64,000 nt of DNA from Metarhizobium sp017305935 (GCF_029601685.1 NZ_JARRIR010000006.1:62001-126000), one strand, 5' to 3'. Positions 43,160-52,840 are shown, counted from the stretch's first letter. Made by a program: numbers and translations. The notes: generated from the sequence alone by a model not told the origin.

Positions 43160-44674
43160 ATGGAAAATATCGGTCTCCTGATGGACGGTTTCGGCCATGT
43201 GCTGAGCTGGAACCATCTGCTCCTGATGATGCTCGGCGTGACGCTCGGCATCCTGGTCGGCGTCCTGCCCGGCCTCGGCGCGCCGAACGGCGTGTCGCTG
43301 CTCCTGCCGCTGACCTTCTCGATGGATCCGATCTCGGCGATCATCCTGCTCTCCTGCATGTATTGGGGCGCGTTGTTCGGCGGTTCGACCACCTCGATCA
43401 TCTTCAACATTCCGGGCGAGCCCTCTTCCGTCGCCACCACCTTCGACGGCTATCCGATGGCCCAGCGCGGCGAAGCGACGCGGGCACTGACGCTCGCCTT
43501 CGTGTCCGCCGGCCTGGGCGCACTGGCCGGCGTGGTGATGATCACGCTGCTCTCCGGCTGGGTCGCCAATTTCGCGCTGCGGTTTTCGTCGCCGGAATAT
43601 TTCGCCGTCTATTTCCTTGCCTTTTCCAGCTTTATCTCGATGGGCGCGCAATCGCCGTTCAAGACGCTGGTGTCGATGATGATCGGCTTCGCGCTCGCCT
43701 CGATCGGCATGGACACGATCTCCGGCAACCTGCGCCTCACCTTCGATATCCCCGAGCTGATCAAGGGCGTCTCCTTCCTGATCGCTGTCATGGGCCTGTT
43801 CGGCATCGGCGAGCTGCTGCTGACCACCGAGGAAGGCCTGCGCTTCGACGGTGTGCAGGCCAAGGTGCGGCTTTCCGAAATCGGCCGCACGCTGATCGAA
43901 ATGCCACGCTACTGGCTGACCATCGTCCGCTCGACGCTGATCGGCATCTGGATGGGCATCACGCCGGCCGGCCCGACGGCGGCCTCCTTCATGAGCTACG
44001 GCGTCGCCCGCCGCTCGGCCCGCGACAAGTCGATGTTCGGCAAGGGCGATCCGCGCGGCATCGTGGCACCTGAAACAGCCGACCATTCGGCCGGCACCTC
44101 GGCGCTCTTGCCGATGCTGGCGCTCGGCGTGCCAGGCTCGGCGACCGCCGCCGTGATGATGGGCGGGCTGATGATCTGGGGCCTGACCCCCGGCCCGACC
44201 CTGTTCACCGACCGCCCGGATTTCGTCTGGGGCCTGATCGCCTCGATGTATCTCGGCAATATCGTCGCCGTGATCCTGGTCATCGCCACCGTGCCGCTCT
44301 ATGCCTCGATCCTGCGCATTCCCTTCTCGATCATCGGCCCGATCATCGTCGCCGTGATCTTTTCGGGCGCCTATCAGGCCGGCAGCAACATTTCCGACAT
44401 GTGGCTGGTCATCGTCTTCGGCGTGCTGGGCTATGTGTTCAAGAAGCTGGATTATCCGCTGGCGCCGCTGGTCCTGGCCATGGTGCTCGGCGACAAGGCC
44501 GAGGATGCCTTCCGGCAATCGATGCTGATGTCGAGCGGCAACCTGTCGATCTTCTGGTCGAACGGCCTCGTCGCCACGCTGATGCTGGTCGGGCTTGCCC
44601 TCCTCCTCTCCCCGGCTCTATTCTGGATGCTCGGCAAGCTCGGCAAGGGCCGGCCCGCCACGCCCGCCGCCTGA
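43160..44674 (+). CDS. tctA: TctA-type large permease subunit
   Basis: A 504-residue protein with about 12 helices and the signature loops GVLPGLGAPNGVSLLLPLTF, YWGALFGGSTTSIIFNIPGEPSSVATTFDGYPMA and GITPAGPTAASFMSYG...ETADHSAGTSALLPMLALGVPGSATAAVMMGGLMIWG. GGAGGAAAGAC precedes the ATG. It is the cation-coupled translocator of the tripartite tricarboxylate transporter family; the true substrate is probably an acid sugar given the neighbours. Confidence 0.92.
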   Translation: MENIGLLMDGFGHVLSWNHLLLMMLGVTLGILVGVLPGLGAPNGVSLLLPLTFSMDPISAIILLSCMYWGALFGGSTTSIIFNIPGEPSSVATTFDGYPMAQRGEATRALTLAFVSAGLGALAGVVMITLLSGWVANFALRFSSPEYFAVYFLAFSSFISMGAQSPFKTLVSMMIGFALASIGMDTISGNLRLTFDIPELIKGVSFLIAVMGLFGIGELLLTTEEGLRFDGVQAKVRLSEIGRTLIEMPRYWLTIVRSTLIGIWMGITPAGPTAASFMSYGVARRSARDKSMFGKGDPRGIVAPETADHSAGTSALLPMLALGVPGSATAAVMMGGLMIWGLTPGPTLFTDRPDFVWGLIASMYLGNIVAVILVIATVPLYASILRIPFSIIGPIIVAVIFSGAYQAGSNISDMWLVIVFGVLGYVFKKLDYPLAPLVLAMVLGDKAEDAFRQSMLMSSGNLSIFWSNGLVATLMLVGLALLLSPALFWMLGKLGKGRPATPAA

Positions 44675-44704
44675 TCTCTTCCATCCCATCTCATGGAGAC
44701 CGCG

Positions 44705-45637
44705 ATGTCGTGGACCAACGAGACATGGCCGATCGCCGCCGCCATGATCCAGTATCCGAACACGCTGCCGGACGGCCGCTCGGTGCAGGATCAATCGGTG
44801 GAGGAATGGGCCGACACCCTGCGCGACGTGGTCGAGGCCGGCTTCACCGAACTCGACCCGACCGATAGCTGGTTGCGTATCGCCGACCTTTCCCCCGAAC
44901 GGCTCGACGCCTTCATGGCGCTCACCCGTTCCATGGGCCTGACCATCCCGGCGATCTCGACCTCGCGACGCAGCGTCATCGACGCCATCCATGGCGACGA
45001 ATACCTCGCCTACGGCCACCGCGTCATCGACACGGCGCAAACCATCGGCGCAGGTGCCGTCTCCTTCGGCCTGTTCGAGCCGCTGACCGAGGCGCAGAAG
45101 AAGGCACTGTGGTTCTGGACCGCCGACGGGCCGAAGAACCCCGACGATCCCGCCATCTGGGACAAGGCCGTGTCGCGCATCCGCGAGCTTGGCCGCCATG
45201 CCGAGGACGTCGGCATCGAGCTTTCGCTGGAAATGTACGAGGACACCTATCTCGGCACCGCCGACAGCGCCGTGCGCTTTGTCACCGATGTCGGCCTGCC
45301 CAATGTCGGCATCAATGCCGATCTCGGCAATCTCGTGCGTCTGCACCGCCCGGTGGAGCATTGGCAGCAGATGATGGAGAAGGTCGCGCCGTTTGCGAAA
45401 TACTGGCATGTGAAGAACTACATGCGCAGCGAGGATCCCGTCTCCGGCGTCGTCATCACCCATCCCGCGCCGCTCGAATCCGGCATCATCAACTATCGCG
45501 CGGCTATCCGCATGGCGCTGGCGCACGGCTTCTCAAGCGCGTTTCTCTGTGAACATTATGGCGGCGACGGTCTGTCGGTCAGCGCCGCCAACCGCGATTA
45601 CCTGCGGCGCATCCTGCCGCGCACGACAAGGACTTGA
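44705..45637 (+). CDS. Xylose isomerase-like TIM-barrel protein
   Basis: A 310-residue sugar phosphate isomerase/epimerase-fold protein: DVVEAGFTELDPTDSWLRIADL, LTIPAISTSRRSVIDA, VGIELSLEMYEDTYLGTADSA (metal Glu), VGINADLGNLV (Asp), KYWHVKNYM (His), FLCEHYGGDG. I prefer ATG 44705, preceded by GGAG, over 44693. It lies between tctA and the DhaK-type kinase, so it acts in the same pathway as an isomerase, epimerase or decarboxylase of a keto-acid sugar; the reaction is unknown. Confidence 0.82.
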   Translation: MSWTNETWPIAAAMIQYPNTLPDGRSVQDQSVEEWADTLRDVVEAGFTELDPTDSWLRIADLSPERLDAFMALTRSMGLTIPAISTSRRSVIDAIHGDEYLAYGHRVIDTAQTIGAGAVSFGLFEPLTEAQKKALWFWTADGPKNPDDPAIWDKAVSRIRELGRHAEDVGIELSLEMYEDTYLGTADSAVRFVTDVGLPNVGINADLGNLVRLHRPVEHWQQMMEKVAPFAKYWHVKNYMRSEDPVSGVVITHPAPLESGIINYRAAIRMALAHGFSSAFLCEHYGGDGLSVSAANRDYLRRILPRTTRT

Positions 45638-45641
45638 CGCC

Positions 45642-47348
45642 ATGACGACGATTTTCGATGCCCCCGAGGAATTCGCCTCGACCGCGCTTGCCGGTTTCGC
45701 CGATGTCTACAGCCGGTACGTGCGCCTGGTGAAGGGCGGCGTCGTCCGCTCCACCGCCGTGCCGAAAGGCAAGGTCTCAGTGGTGGTCGGCGGCGGCTCG
45801 GGCCATTATCCGGCCTTTGCCGGCTATGTCGGCCCCGGCCTTGCCGATGCAGCGGTCGCGGGCGATGTCTTCGCCTCGCCTTCGACGGCGGCCGTCGCCC
45901 GTGTCTGCCGGCAGGCCGACCAGGGCGGCGGCATCCTGCTCGGCTTCGGCAATTATGCCGGTGACGTCCTGAATTTCGGCGTCGCCGCCGAACGGCTGCG
46001 CGCCGAGGGCATCGACGTGCGCATCGTACCGGTCACCGACGACGTCGCCAGCGCTTCCGTCGAGACGCCGGCCAAGCGGCGCGGCATCGCCGGCGACCTC
46101 GTGGTCTTCAAGATCGCCGGCGCCGCCGCCGAAGCCGGCCTGTCGCTGGACGAGGTCGAGCGTATCACCCGACATGCAAACGCCAACACCGTTTCCTTCG
46201 GCGTCGCCTTTGCCGGCTGCACGCTGCCCGGCGCCGGCCAGCCGCTGTTCACCGTGCCGAAGGGCAAGATGGCGCTCGGCCTCGGCATCCATGGCGAGCC
46301 CGGCATCCGCGAGGAGGATACCGTCTCCGCCGCCGATCTGGCAAAGCTGCTGACCGAAAAACTGCTCGCCGAAAAGCCGGCCGCCACCCGCCGCGTCGGC
46401 GCGATCCTGAACGGCCTCGGCGCGACGAAATACGAAGAACTTTTCGTTCTCTGGACGCAGGTCTCCGCGCTGCTGAAGCAGGCCGGGCTTGAGATCGTCA
46501 CCCCTGAAGCCGGCGAATTCGTCACCAGCCTCGACATGCAGGGCTGCTCGCTGACCCTGATCTGGCTGGACGAGGAACTGGAAACCCACTGGACCGCCGC
46601 CTGCGACAGCCCCGTCCTGCGCCGCGGCCCTGCCATCGCCACGACGCCGGCCACCGACACGCTCGTCGATGAAAACGAAGCCCTGCGTTTTCCCGCCGCC
46701 AGCGAAGCCGGCAAGGCGGGCGGCGCCTGCATCGCCCATGTCTTCGAAGCGATTTCGACCATGCTGAAGGCCGCCGAGGACGAGCTCGGCCGCATCGACG
46801 CGCAGGCCGGCGACGGCGACCACGGGCAGGGCATGACACGCGGCGCGACCGCCGCCCATGAGGCGGCGAAAAAGGCCGTTGCGGCCGGCGCCGGTACGGC
46901 CAGCGTTCTCGCCGCCGCGGGCGATGCCTGGGCCGACCGCGCCGGCGGCACCTCCGGCGCCATCTGGGGCCTGCTGCTGCGCGCCTGGAGCAATGCGCTT
47001 TCCGACCAGGCCGGCCCGGAAGGCGCAGCCGTGGTCAAGGGCGCGCGCCTCGCGCTCGACGGCGTCACCGGCCTCGGCGGCGCAAAGCCGGGCGACAAGA
47101 CGCTGGTCGATTCCTTCGTGCCTTTCGTGGAAAAGCTGGAAATCGCCTTCGCCGCTGGCAAGCCGCTGAAGCAGGCCTGGACGGAGGCTGCCGAGGCCGC
47201 CGGCAAGGCCGCCGACGAAACCGCGAAACTGACCCCGAAGCTCGGCCGCGCCCGCCCGCTCGCCGAACGCAGCATCGGCCACCCCGATGCCGGCGCGATC
47301 TCGCTCGCCATGGTCGCCAAGACCGTCGCATTGCAGATTTCCGGCTGA
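45642..47348 (+). CDS. Fused DhaK-DhaL dihydroxyacetone/ketose kinase
   Basis: A 568-residue single-chain ATP-type kinase. The DhaK part (about residues 1-330) has VVVGGGSGHYPAFAGYVGPG, GILLGFGNYAGDVLNF and LGIHGEPG, which carries the histidine that binds the substrate carbonyl. The DhaL part (about 365-568) has DAQAGDGDHGQGMTRGA, the Asp cluster that binds Mg-ATP, then GGTSGAIWGLLLRAW. Known members phosphorylate dihydroxyacetone or C4 ketoses such as erythrulose. Here it replaces the DUF1537 kinase normally seen with PdxA2. Confidence 0.88.
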   Translation: MTTIFDAPEEFASTALAGFADVYSRYVRLVKGGVVRSTAVPKGKVSVVVGGGSGHYPAFAGYVGPGLADAAVAGDVFASPSTAAVARVCRQADQGGGILLGFGNYAGDVLNFGVAAERLRAEGIDVRIVPVTDDVASASVETPAKRRGIAGDLVVFKIAGAAAEAGLSLDEVERITRHANANTVSFGVAFAGCTLPGAGQPLFTVPKGKMALGLGIHGEPGIREEDTVSAADLAKLLTEKLLAEKPAATRRVGAILNGLGATKYEELFVLWTQVSALLKQAGLEIVTPEAGEFVTSLDMQGCSLTLIWLDEELETHWTAACDSPVLRRGPAIATTPATDTLVDENEALRFPAASEAGKAGGACIAHVFEAISTMLKAAEDELGRIDAQAGDGDHGQGMTRGATAAHEAAKKAVAAGAGTASVLAAAGDAWADRAGGTSGAIWGLLLRAWSNALSDQAGPEGAAVVKGARLALDGVTGLGGAKPGDKTLVDSFVPFVEKLEIAFAAGKPLKQAWTEAAEAAGKAADETAKLTPKLGRARPLAERSIGHPDAGAISLAMVAKTVALQISG

Positions 47349-47384
47349 CGACCAGCCTGTGGCGGCGCGAAACCCGCGCCGCCT

Positions 47385-47552
47385 TCAGCCCCTCTTTTCC
47401 GCCTCGGCCTTGAGCATCGCGACCATCTCCATATGCTTCGCCGCTGCCATGCCGCCGAGCAGCGTCAGCCAATGGTCGACCGGCTTGCCGTAGGTCTTCT
47501 CGATAACGGGAAAATAGGAGGCAGGGCCTTTGATCGCCTTGGCGTCGGACAT
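47385..47552 (-). CDS. DUF4287 family protein (55 aa)
   Basis: A short gene on the minus strand: MSDAKAIKGPASYFPVIEKT, followed by YGKPVDHWLTLLGGMAAAKHMEM. The sequence KGPASYFP.IEK.YG.P..HW..L matches the DUF4287 pattern I know from small alphaproteobacterial proteins. AGAGGAA lies 7 bases before ATG 47552. No function is known. It converges on the DhaKL gene. Confidence 0.75.
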   Translation of the reverse strand: MSDAKAIKGPASYFPVIEKTYGKPVDHWLTLLGGMAAAKHMEMVAMLKAEAEKRG

Positions 47553-47927
47553 GGCGGGTTCCTCTTTATGTCGTTTCGATAGCCAAAGGACGGTGCCGAC
47601 GGAAGTAATCCGACAGGCGCTTGCGAAAATAAGCGCACCACCGATTCTCCAGCGGCATGCGATCGAATCCCGTGCTTTTTCCGCAACACGCTCCTGAAAA
47701 GCGGGCAGGCAATTCGACGTCTTCGACTGTCTCGGAACGCTGCCTGTCGGCCCGTTAGCCGCCTAGCCCCAAGAAAACATGAGTATTCTTCACCACAATT
47801 TCCGAAGCAATGAAAAAATGCCGCTCTAGCCGGCGTTTAGCCGGCTCTTGCCGGCAGGAAACGCGTCTTCTATGCAGCGCCGAGACATAAGTTTGATCCA
47901 GCGGCGAAAAACGACGCCTTCATCGAG
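47553..47927. other. 375-base gene-free region before fecI
   Basis: No gene is supported here. It holds three GCCGGC copies at 47829-47834, 47840-47845 and 47850-47855 that can pair with each other, and an AT-richer patch at about 47775-47820 that may include the fecI promoter. No clear Fur, Irr or RirA box could be fixed by eye. Confidence 0.5.
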
Positions 47928-48425
47928 ATGACAGCAGGAAACGAGGACATCACCAGCCTCTATGTCGCCGAGGGCGACCGGCTTCGCCGGCAGATCGGCC
48001 GCCGCGTCGGCTGCGCCGCGACGGCCTGCGACCTCGTGCAGGATATTTTCCTGCGGCTGTGGGAGCGCGCGCCGGTGCGCAAGGGCAGCGATGCCGCCTA
48101 TCTCAACCGTTGCGCCCGCAATGCCGCCATCGACCACCTGCGCACCGAGCAGACCCGGCGCGCCTTCGCCAATGGCGTGCTGCCCGAGCAATATGCCGCC
48201 CCGCCCGCCTCGCCGCATGAGATACTGGAAGCGCGGCAAGGCGTGCGCAGCATCGACGCGGCGCTGGCGGCCCTGCCGAAGCAGACCCGGCATGTCTTCC
48301 TTCTCAACCGCATCCACGGTAGAAGTTTCGTCGAGATCGCCACCGCCATGGGCATGTCCGAGCGCATGGTGGCCAAACACATGGCGCGCGCCGTCGCCGC
48401 CTGCCAGGAAACGCTTTCCTCCTGA
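47928..48425 (+). CDS. fecI: FecI-type ECF sigma factor
   Basis: A 165-residue sigma-70 family member of the iron-starvation group: region 2 RLRRQIGRRVGCAATACDLVQDIFLRLWERAP with RNAAIDHLRTEQ, region 4 LPKQTRHVFLLNRIHGRSFVEIATAMGMSERMVAKHMARAVAAC. It would direct RNA polymerase to the receptor gene when the TonB receptor signals ligand binding through FecR. It starts the fecI-fecR-receptor-fhuDB set. Confidence 0.92.
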   Translation: MTAGNEDITSLYVAEGDRLRRQIGRRVGCAATACDLVQDIFLRLWERAPVRKGSDAAYLNRCARNAAIDHLRTEQTRRAFANGVLPEQYAAPPASPHEILEARQGVRSIDAALAALPKQTRHVFLLNRIHGRSFVEIATAMGMSERMVAKHMARAVAACQETLSS

Positions 48426-48441
48426 CCGGGGCCGCAGATCG

Positions 48442-49425
48442 ATGACCGCAAAGCTTTCGAAACCCGACATCGACGCGGAGGCCCGCGCCTGGTTCGTGCG
48501 CCTGCTACAGGAGCCGACCGCCCGTAACCGCGCCGCCTTCGAGGCCTGGCGGCAGGCCGACCCCGCCCATGCTGAAGCGTTTCGCGCGGTGGCGCAGACA
48601 TGGGAAGCCGCCGAACAGCCGGGCAAGCGTCTCGCGGAAGCGGAAGCCGACGAGCTTTCCGTCTATCTCAAGGCGATGGACGGCGCCAAGGACCGGCGCA
48701 AATCCAGCCGCCGCCTTGCCGGCGCGACCGTCATCCTCGCCTGTCTTCTCGGCACGGCCGTCTGGCTGGAACGGCCGAACATGGTGCAGGATTTCGCCGC
48801 CGACTATGTCAGCCCGCGCGGCGAACGTCTTGAGATCCGCCTTGCGGACGGGTCGACCGTGCTGCTCGACGCCGACAGCGCGCTGGCCGACGATTTTGCC
48901 GGCGGCGAGCGGCAGGTGCGGCTGCTGCGCGGCGGCGCTTTCTTCGAGGTCCAACACGACCCGCAGCATCCCTTCAAGGTGATCGCCGCCGATGGCGAGG
49001 TGCGGGTGCTCGGCACCCGTTTCGAGGTGCGGCTGCTGGAAGACAGCGGCCTCGTCACCCTCGAACAGGGCAGCGTTTCGGTGACGGCGGGAGCGGCGCG
49101 GGCCAAAACGGTGCTGGAGCCCGGCCAGCAGGTCGCCTTCGGCGCAGATGGCCTCGCCCCGGTGCAAAGCGTCGATCTCGGCGACAGTCTCGCCTGGCGC
49201 GACGGCCGTTTCGTCTTCTACCGGGCGCGGCTCGGCGATGTGCTCGCCGAAATTGGCCGCTACCGCAAGGGCCGCATCGTCATCGCCTCCAGCCGCCTGG
49301 CCGACGAACGCGTTACCGGCAGCTTCTCGCTTGCCGATACCGATGCGGCGCTCGCCTCGCTGCAGGCCAGCGTCGGCTTTCGCCTGACCGGCCTCGGCGG
49401 CCGCATCGCGGTTATCACCCCTTAA
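48442..49425 (+). CDS. fecR: FecR-type anti-sigma/sigma regulator
   Basis: A 327-residue inner-membrane protein. The N-terminal cytoplasmic domain (DIDAEARAWFVRLLQEPTARNRAAFEAWRQADPAHAEAF) contacts FecI, a single helix is ATVILACLLGTAVWL (about residues 95-110), and the periplasmic FecR domain contains SPRGERLEIRLADGSTVLLDADSAL and VRLLRGGAFFEVQHDPQHPFKV. The last segment resembles an STN-like fold that meets the receptor's signalling domain. It starts 16 bases after fecI. Confidence 0.92.
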   Translation: MTAKLSKPDIDAEARAWFVRLLQEPTARNRAAFEAWRQADPAHAEAFRAVAQTWEAAEQPGKRLAEAEADELSVYLKAMDGAKDRRKSSRRLAGATVILACLLGTAVWLERPNMVQDFAADYVSPRGERLEIRLADGSTVLLDADSALADDFAGGERQVRLLRGGAFFEVQHDPQHPFKVIAADGEVRVLGTRFEVRLLEDSGLVTLEQGSVSVTAGAARAKTVLEPGQQVAFGADGLAPVQSVDLGDSLAWRDGRFVFYRARLGDVLAEIGRYRKGRIVIASSRLADERVTGSFSLADTDAALASLQASVGFRLTGLGGRIAVITP

Positions 49426-49579
49426 GAAATTGACCTTTTTCTTCAAATACTTGAAAGTTCTTCTCAAGAATTTTGCATTTTCCGGTTCAGTGCCGGCGGT
49501 CTTCATCCGTGAAGCAGTCAGAAAGGCTTCGGGAAACCAGTTCCCGGGCCTTGTGACGTGTAGCGAGAGGATCATCGGA

Positions 49580-51958
49580 ATGAGACGGATCGGGGTATGC
49601 GGCGTGGTCTACGGGCTGAGCGCGGGCTTGCTGGCATCGACGGCATCAGGCTTTGCCGGCGTGGCCATGGCGCAGGAACAGGGACGGCAATTCAGCTTCA
49701 ACATCACCGCCAAACCCGTGACCCAGGCTGTCAACGATATCGGCCGCATCACCGGCCTTTCCGTCGTCTTCCGTGAAAACCGCGCCATGCCGGCCACCGG
49801 CAAGCCGGTGCGCGGCGCGATGACGGCGCAGGGCGCGCTCGACACGCTGCTGTCCGGCACCGGCCTGACCTATCGCTTCAGCAATGCCACGACCGTGCAG
49901 ATCTACGATCCGGCAACCGGCGCGGCCAGTAACGACGCCGCCAATGCCGACGGCTCGACGGTTCTAAAACCCATCGTCGTGCAGGGCGACACCAAGGGCG
50001 CCAACAGCTTCGTCGCCACCAATGCCACGGGCGCGACCAAGGGCGACGTGCCGCTGATCGAGGTGCCGCAATCCGTCACCGTCATCGGCCGCAAGCAGAT
50101 GGAGGCGCAGAACGCCCAGAGCGTCACCGAAGTGCTGCGCTACGTTCCCGGCGTCACCATCGAGACCTACGGCCCGGACCCGAAGGGTTATGACTGGATC
50201 CTGATGCGCGGCTTCAACGCCCAGAGCACCAGTTCCTATCTCGACGGCCTGCGCCAGGTCTCCAGCAGCTACAGCTTCTTCCGCACCGATCCTTACCAGC
50301 TCGATTCCGTCGAAGTGCTGCGCGGCCCCTCCTCCGCGCTTTACGGCCAGAGCGATGCCGGCGGTCTCGTCAACAAGACCTCGAAGAAGCCGACCGAGGA
50401 AAATATCCGCCAGGTCGAACTGGAGCTCGGCAGCAACCAGCGCAAGCAGGCCGCTTTCGACATCAGCGGCCCGGTCAACGAGAACAAGAGCGTGCTCTAC
50501 CGCGTCGTCGGCGTCGCCCGCGATGCCAATACCCAGTTCGGCTATTCGGACGGTTCCGACATCGAGGACAACCGCCTGATGATCGCGCCCTCCGTCACCT
50601 TCAAGCGCGACGAGGACACCAGTCTGACCGTCTCGGCGCAGGCGCTGAAGGATACGAGCGGCGGCACCATCATGCTGTTCACGCCCACCGGCATCCTGCT
50701 CGGCGATCCCTCCTTCAACCGCTCCGTCCAGAAGCAGCAGACCATCGGCTACGAGTTCGAGCATCGCTTCAACGACAATTGGGGCGTGCGCCAGAACCTG
50801 CGCTATGGCCACACCAATTTCCTGCTCGACAACATCTTCCTCTCCGGCGTCGGCGCCAACGGGCTGAACCGCTTCACCCGCCGCTTCGACGAAAGCTTCG
50901 ACAGCTTCGCCGTCGATAACCAGTTGCACGGCGAATTCGATACCGGCGCGCTGGCGCATGAGGCGCTGCTCGGCTTCGACTATAGCTGGTCGGATGCCGA
51001 CGTGACGCGCTACACCGGCCCGGCCCCGTCGCTCAATCCCTATGCCCCGGTCTATGGCGTCAGCATTCCCGAGCCGACCAACCAGTTCATCAATTACGGC
51101 GAGCGCTATTCGCAGGCCGGCCTCTACGTGCAGGACCAGATCAAGTTCGGCAATGGCTTCATCGCCACGCTCGGCGGCCGTTACGACTGGCTGAACCTCG
51201 ACAACCACAACCGCCTGACCGGCCTCGACACCAATCTCGACATCGGCCACTTCTCCGGCCGCGCCGGCCTCAGCTATGTCAGCGACTACGGCGTCGCGCC
51301 CTATGTCAGCTATTCGGAATCCTTCGTGCCGAACAGCGGCGTCGATGCGAGCGGCAATACCTTCGATCCCTCGGTCGGCCGCCAGTGGGAAGTCGGCGTC
51401 AAGTACCAGCCGACCGGCTTCGACGGCCTGTTCACCATCGCCTATTTCGATATCGCCAAGTCGAATGTGCTGAACTACCTGCCGAGCGGCTTTGCCGTCG
51501 CCACCGGCGAGGTCGCCTCGCGCGGGCTGGAGCTGGAAGGCAAGTTCAGCCTCGGTTCGGGCTGGGATTTCACCGGCTCCTATACCTACACCAATGCCGA
51601 GATCACCGAGGATGCGGCCATCGCCAATATCGGCAACCGCCCGATGCTGGTGCCGGAACATCAGGCCTCGGCATGGCTGAACTATACCTTCAAGGAAGGT
51701 GTTCTCGACGGCGTTTCGCTGGGTGCCGGCCTGCGTTATGTCGGCGAGACCTATGGCAACAACACCAACACCATCCGGGTGCCGGGCCGCACGCTGGTCG
51801 ATCTCGGCGCCAGCTACCGGGTCAACGAACATGCCAAGGTGTCGGTCAACGCCACCAACATCTTCGACAAGAAATACTTTACCACCTGCGACTCCAGCTA
51901 TTCCTGCTACGAAGGCGACCGCCGCACCGTTATCGGCCGGCTGACCGTCGATTTCTAA
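49580..51958 (+). CDS. TonB-dependent siderophore receptor with STN signalling domain
   Basis: A 792-residue outer-membrane receptor. After a signal peptide ending near AMA-QEQ comes the STN domain (FSFNITAKPVTQAVNDIGRITGLSVVFRENRAMPATGKPVRGAM), then the plug (EVPQSVTVIGRKQMEAQNAQSVTEVLRYVPGV, VEVLRGPSSALYGQSDAGGLVNKTSK) and a 22-strand barrel ending in TVDF with terminal Phe. The type is FhuA/FoxA/FpvA for ferric hydroxamates. STN signalling plus FecI/FecR implies ligand-induced expression. Short inverted repeats such as TTCAA-N4-TTGAA lie in the 154-base gap upstream. Confidence 0.93.
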   Translation: MRRIGVCGVVYGLSAGLLASTASGFAGVAMAQEQGRQFSFNITAKPVTQAVNDIGRITGLSVVFRENRAMPATGKPVRGAMTAQGALDTLLSGTGLTYRFSNATTVQIYDPATGAASNDAANADGSTVLKPIVVQGDTKGANSFVATNATGATKGDVPLIEVPQSVTVIGRKQMEAQNAQSVTEVLRYVPGVTIETYGPDPKGYDWILMRGFNAQSTSSYLDGLRQVSSSYSFFRTDPYQLDSVEVLRGPSSALYGQSDAGGLVNKTSKKPTEENIRQVELELGSNQRKQAAFDISGPVNENKSVLYRVVGVARDANTQFGYSDGSDIEDNRLMIAPSVTFKRDEDTSLTVSAQALKDTSGGTIMLFTPTGILLGDPSFNRSVQKQQTIGYEFEHRFNDNWGVRQNLRYGHTNFLLDNIFLSGVGANGLNRFTRRFDESFDSFAVDNQLHGEFDTGALAHEALLGFDYSWSDADVTRYTGPAPSLNPYAPVYGVSIPEPTNQFINYGERYSQAGLYVQDQIKFGNGFIATLGGRYDWLNLDNHNRLTGLDTNLDIGHFSGRAGLSYVSDYGVAPYVSYSESFVPNSGVDASGNTFDPSVGRQWEVGVKYQPTGFDGLFTIAYFDIAKSNVLNYLPSGFAVATGEVASRGLELEGKFSLGSGWDFTGSYTYTNAEITEDAAIANIGNRPMLVPEHQASAWLNYTFKEGVLDGVSLGAGLRYVGETYGNNTNTIRVPGRTLVDLGASYRVNEHAKVSVNATNIFDKKYFTTCDSSYSCYEGDRRTVIGRLTVDF

Positions 51959-51961
51959 GGG

Positions 51962-52840
51962 ATGACGCTCAACAGACGTCATTTTCTGGCCGGCGGCCTC
52001 GCCGCTTTCGCCTCCTGTGCCCCGCTGCGGGCGCAGGAGCGAAAACGCATTGCCGCGGTCGACTGGGCGGCGGCGGAATCGCTACAGGCGCTTGGGCTGC
52101 CGCCGATGGCGGTCTCCGATACACGCTATTTCAACCTGCGCATGCCGCGCCCGCTGCCGGCGGAAACTGAGGACATCGGCCCCTTCTGGGAAATCAACCT
52201 GGAACTGCTCGACCGTCTCAGGCCCGACGTGATCTTCGTCGGTGCGCCGAGCCTGTTCATGACGCCGCGGCTTGCCGAGATCGCCCCGGTGGAAACCGTG
52301 GCCGAGGTGACCGGCGAACACTCTTACGAGCGCGCCGCCGCCATCCTGCGCCAATGCGCCCATGCCGCCGCGGTAGCGGACAGCACCGCCGATGCCGTGC
52401 TCGCCGATATCGAACGCCGCATGGCCCAGCTTGCCGCGCGCGTGAACCGTGACCGGCCGGTCTGCGTGCTGCTGCCCGATCAGGGCGGCCGCCGCGCCAT
52501 GATCTACGGCCGCAACAGCATGCCGGATGCGGTGCTGACCCGCCTCGGCCTCACCAATGCCTGGCAGGGGTCAACCAATGCCAGCGGCGTCTTCCAGACC
52601 GGGCTCGATGCGCTGATGGCGCTGGAAGACGCCGTCTTCGTACAGATCGAAATCCCGACGCTGAGTCTCCAGACCGAGAAGGCGCTCTCCGAAAGCGCGC
52701 TCTGGCATCGCCTGCCGCCGGTGCGGAAAAAGCGCGTGGTGCGCATCGCCCAGTTCTATCCCTTCGGCGGCTGCCTGACGACATTGCATCTGGCCGAGAC
52801 CCTGACCGCCGCCCTCACCAGGCGCGGACCGACGCCATGA
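51962..52840 (+). CDS. fhuD: FhuD-type periplasmic siderophore-binding protein
   Basis: A 292-residue class III binding protein. NRRHFLAGGLAAFASCAPLRA resembles a Tat-type or twin-arginine signal. The two lobes are joined by a long helix; RLRPDVIFVGAPSLFMTPRLAEIAPVE and the C-terminal LTTLHLAETLTAAL are typical of FhuD. It follows the receptor by 3 bases and overlaps fhuB by 4, so uptake of ferric hydroxamates is the likely role. Confidence 0.88.
   Translation: MTLNRRHFLAGGLAAFASCAPLRAQERKRIAAVDWAAAESLQALGLPPMAVSDTRYFNLRMPRPLPAETEDIGPFWEINLELLDRLRPDVIFVGAPSLFMTPRLAEIAPVETVAEVTGEHSYERAAAILRQCAHAAAVADSTADAVLADIERRMAQLAARVNRDRPVCVLLPDQGGRRAMIYGRNSMPDAVLTRLGLTNAWQGSTNASGVFQTGLDALMALEDAVFVQIEIPTLSLQTEKALSESALWHRLPPVRKKRVVRIAQFYPFGGCLTTLHLAETLTAALTRRGPTP

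Noticed and set aside
43121..44518. Minus-strand frame of 465 codons opposite tctA
   Set aside because: Extremely rich in His, Asp, Gln and Arg, the complement of a hydrophobic membrane protein; not a gene.
47829..47855. Triple GCCGGC as a repeat element or binding site
   Set aside because: Six-base self-complementary words are frequent in DNA of this base composition; no longer conserved unit was found.
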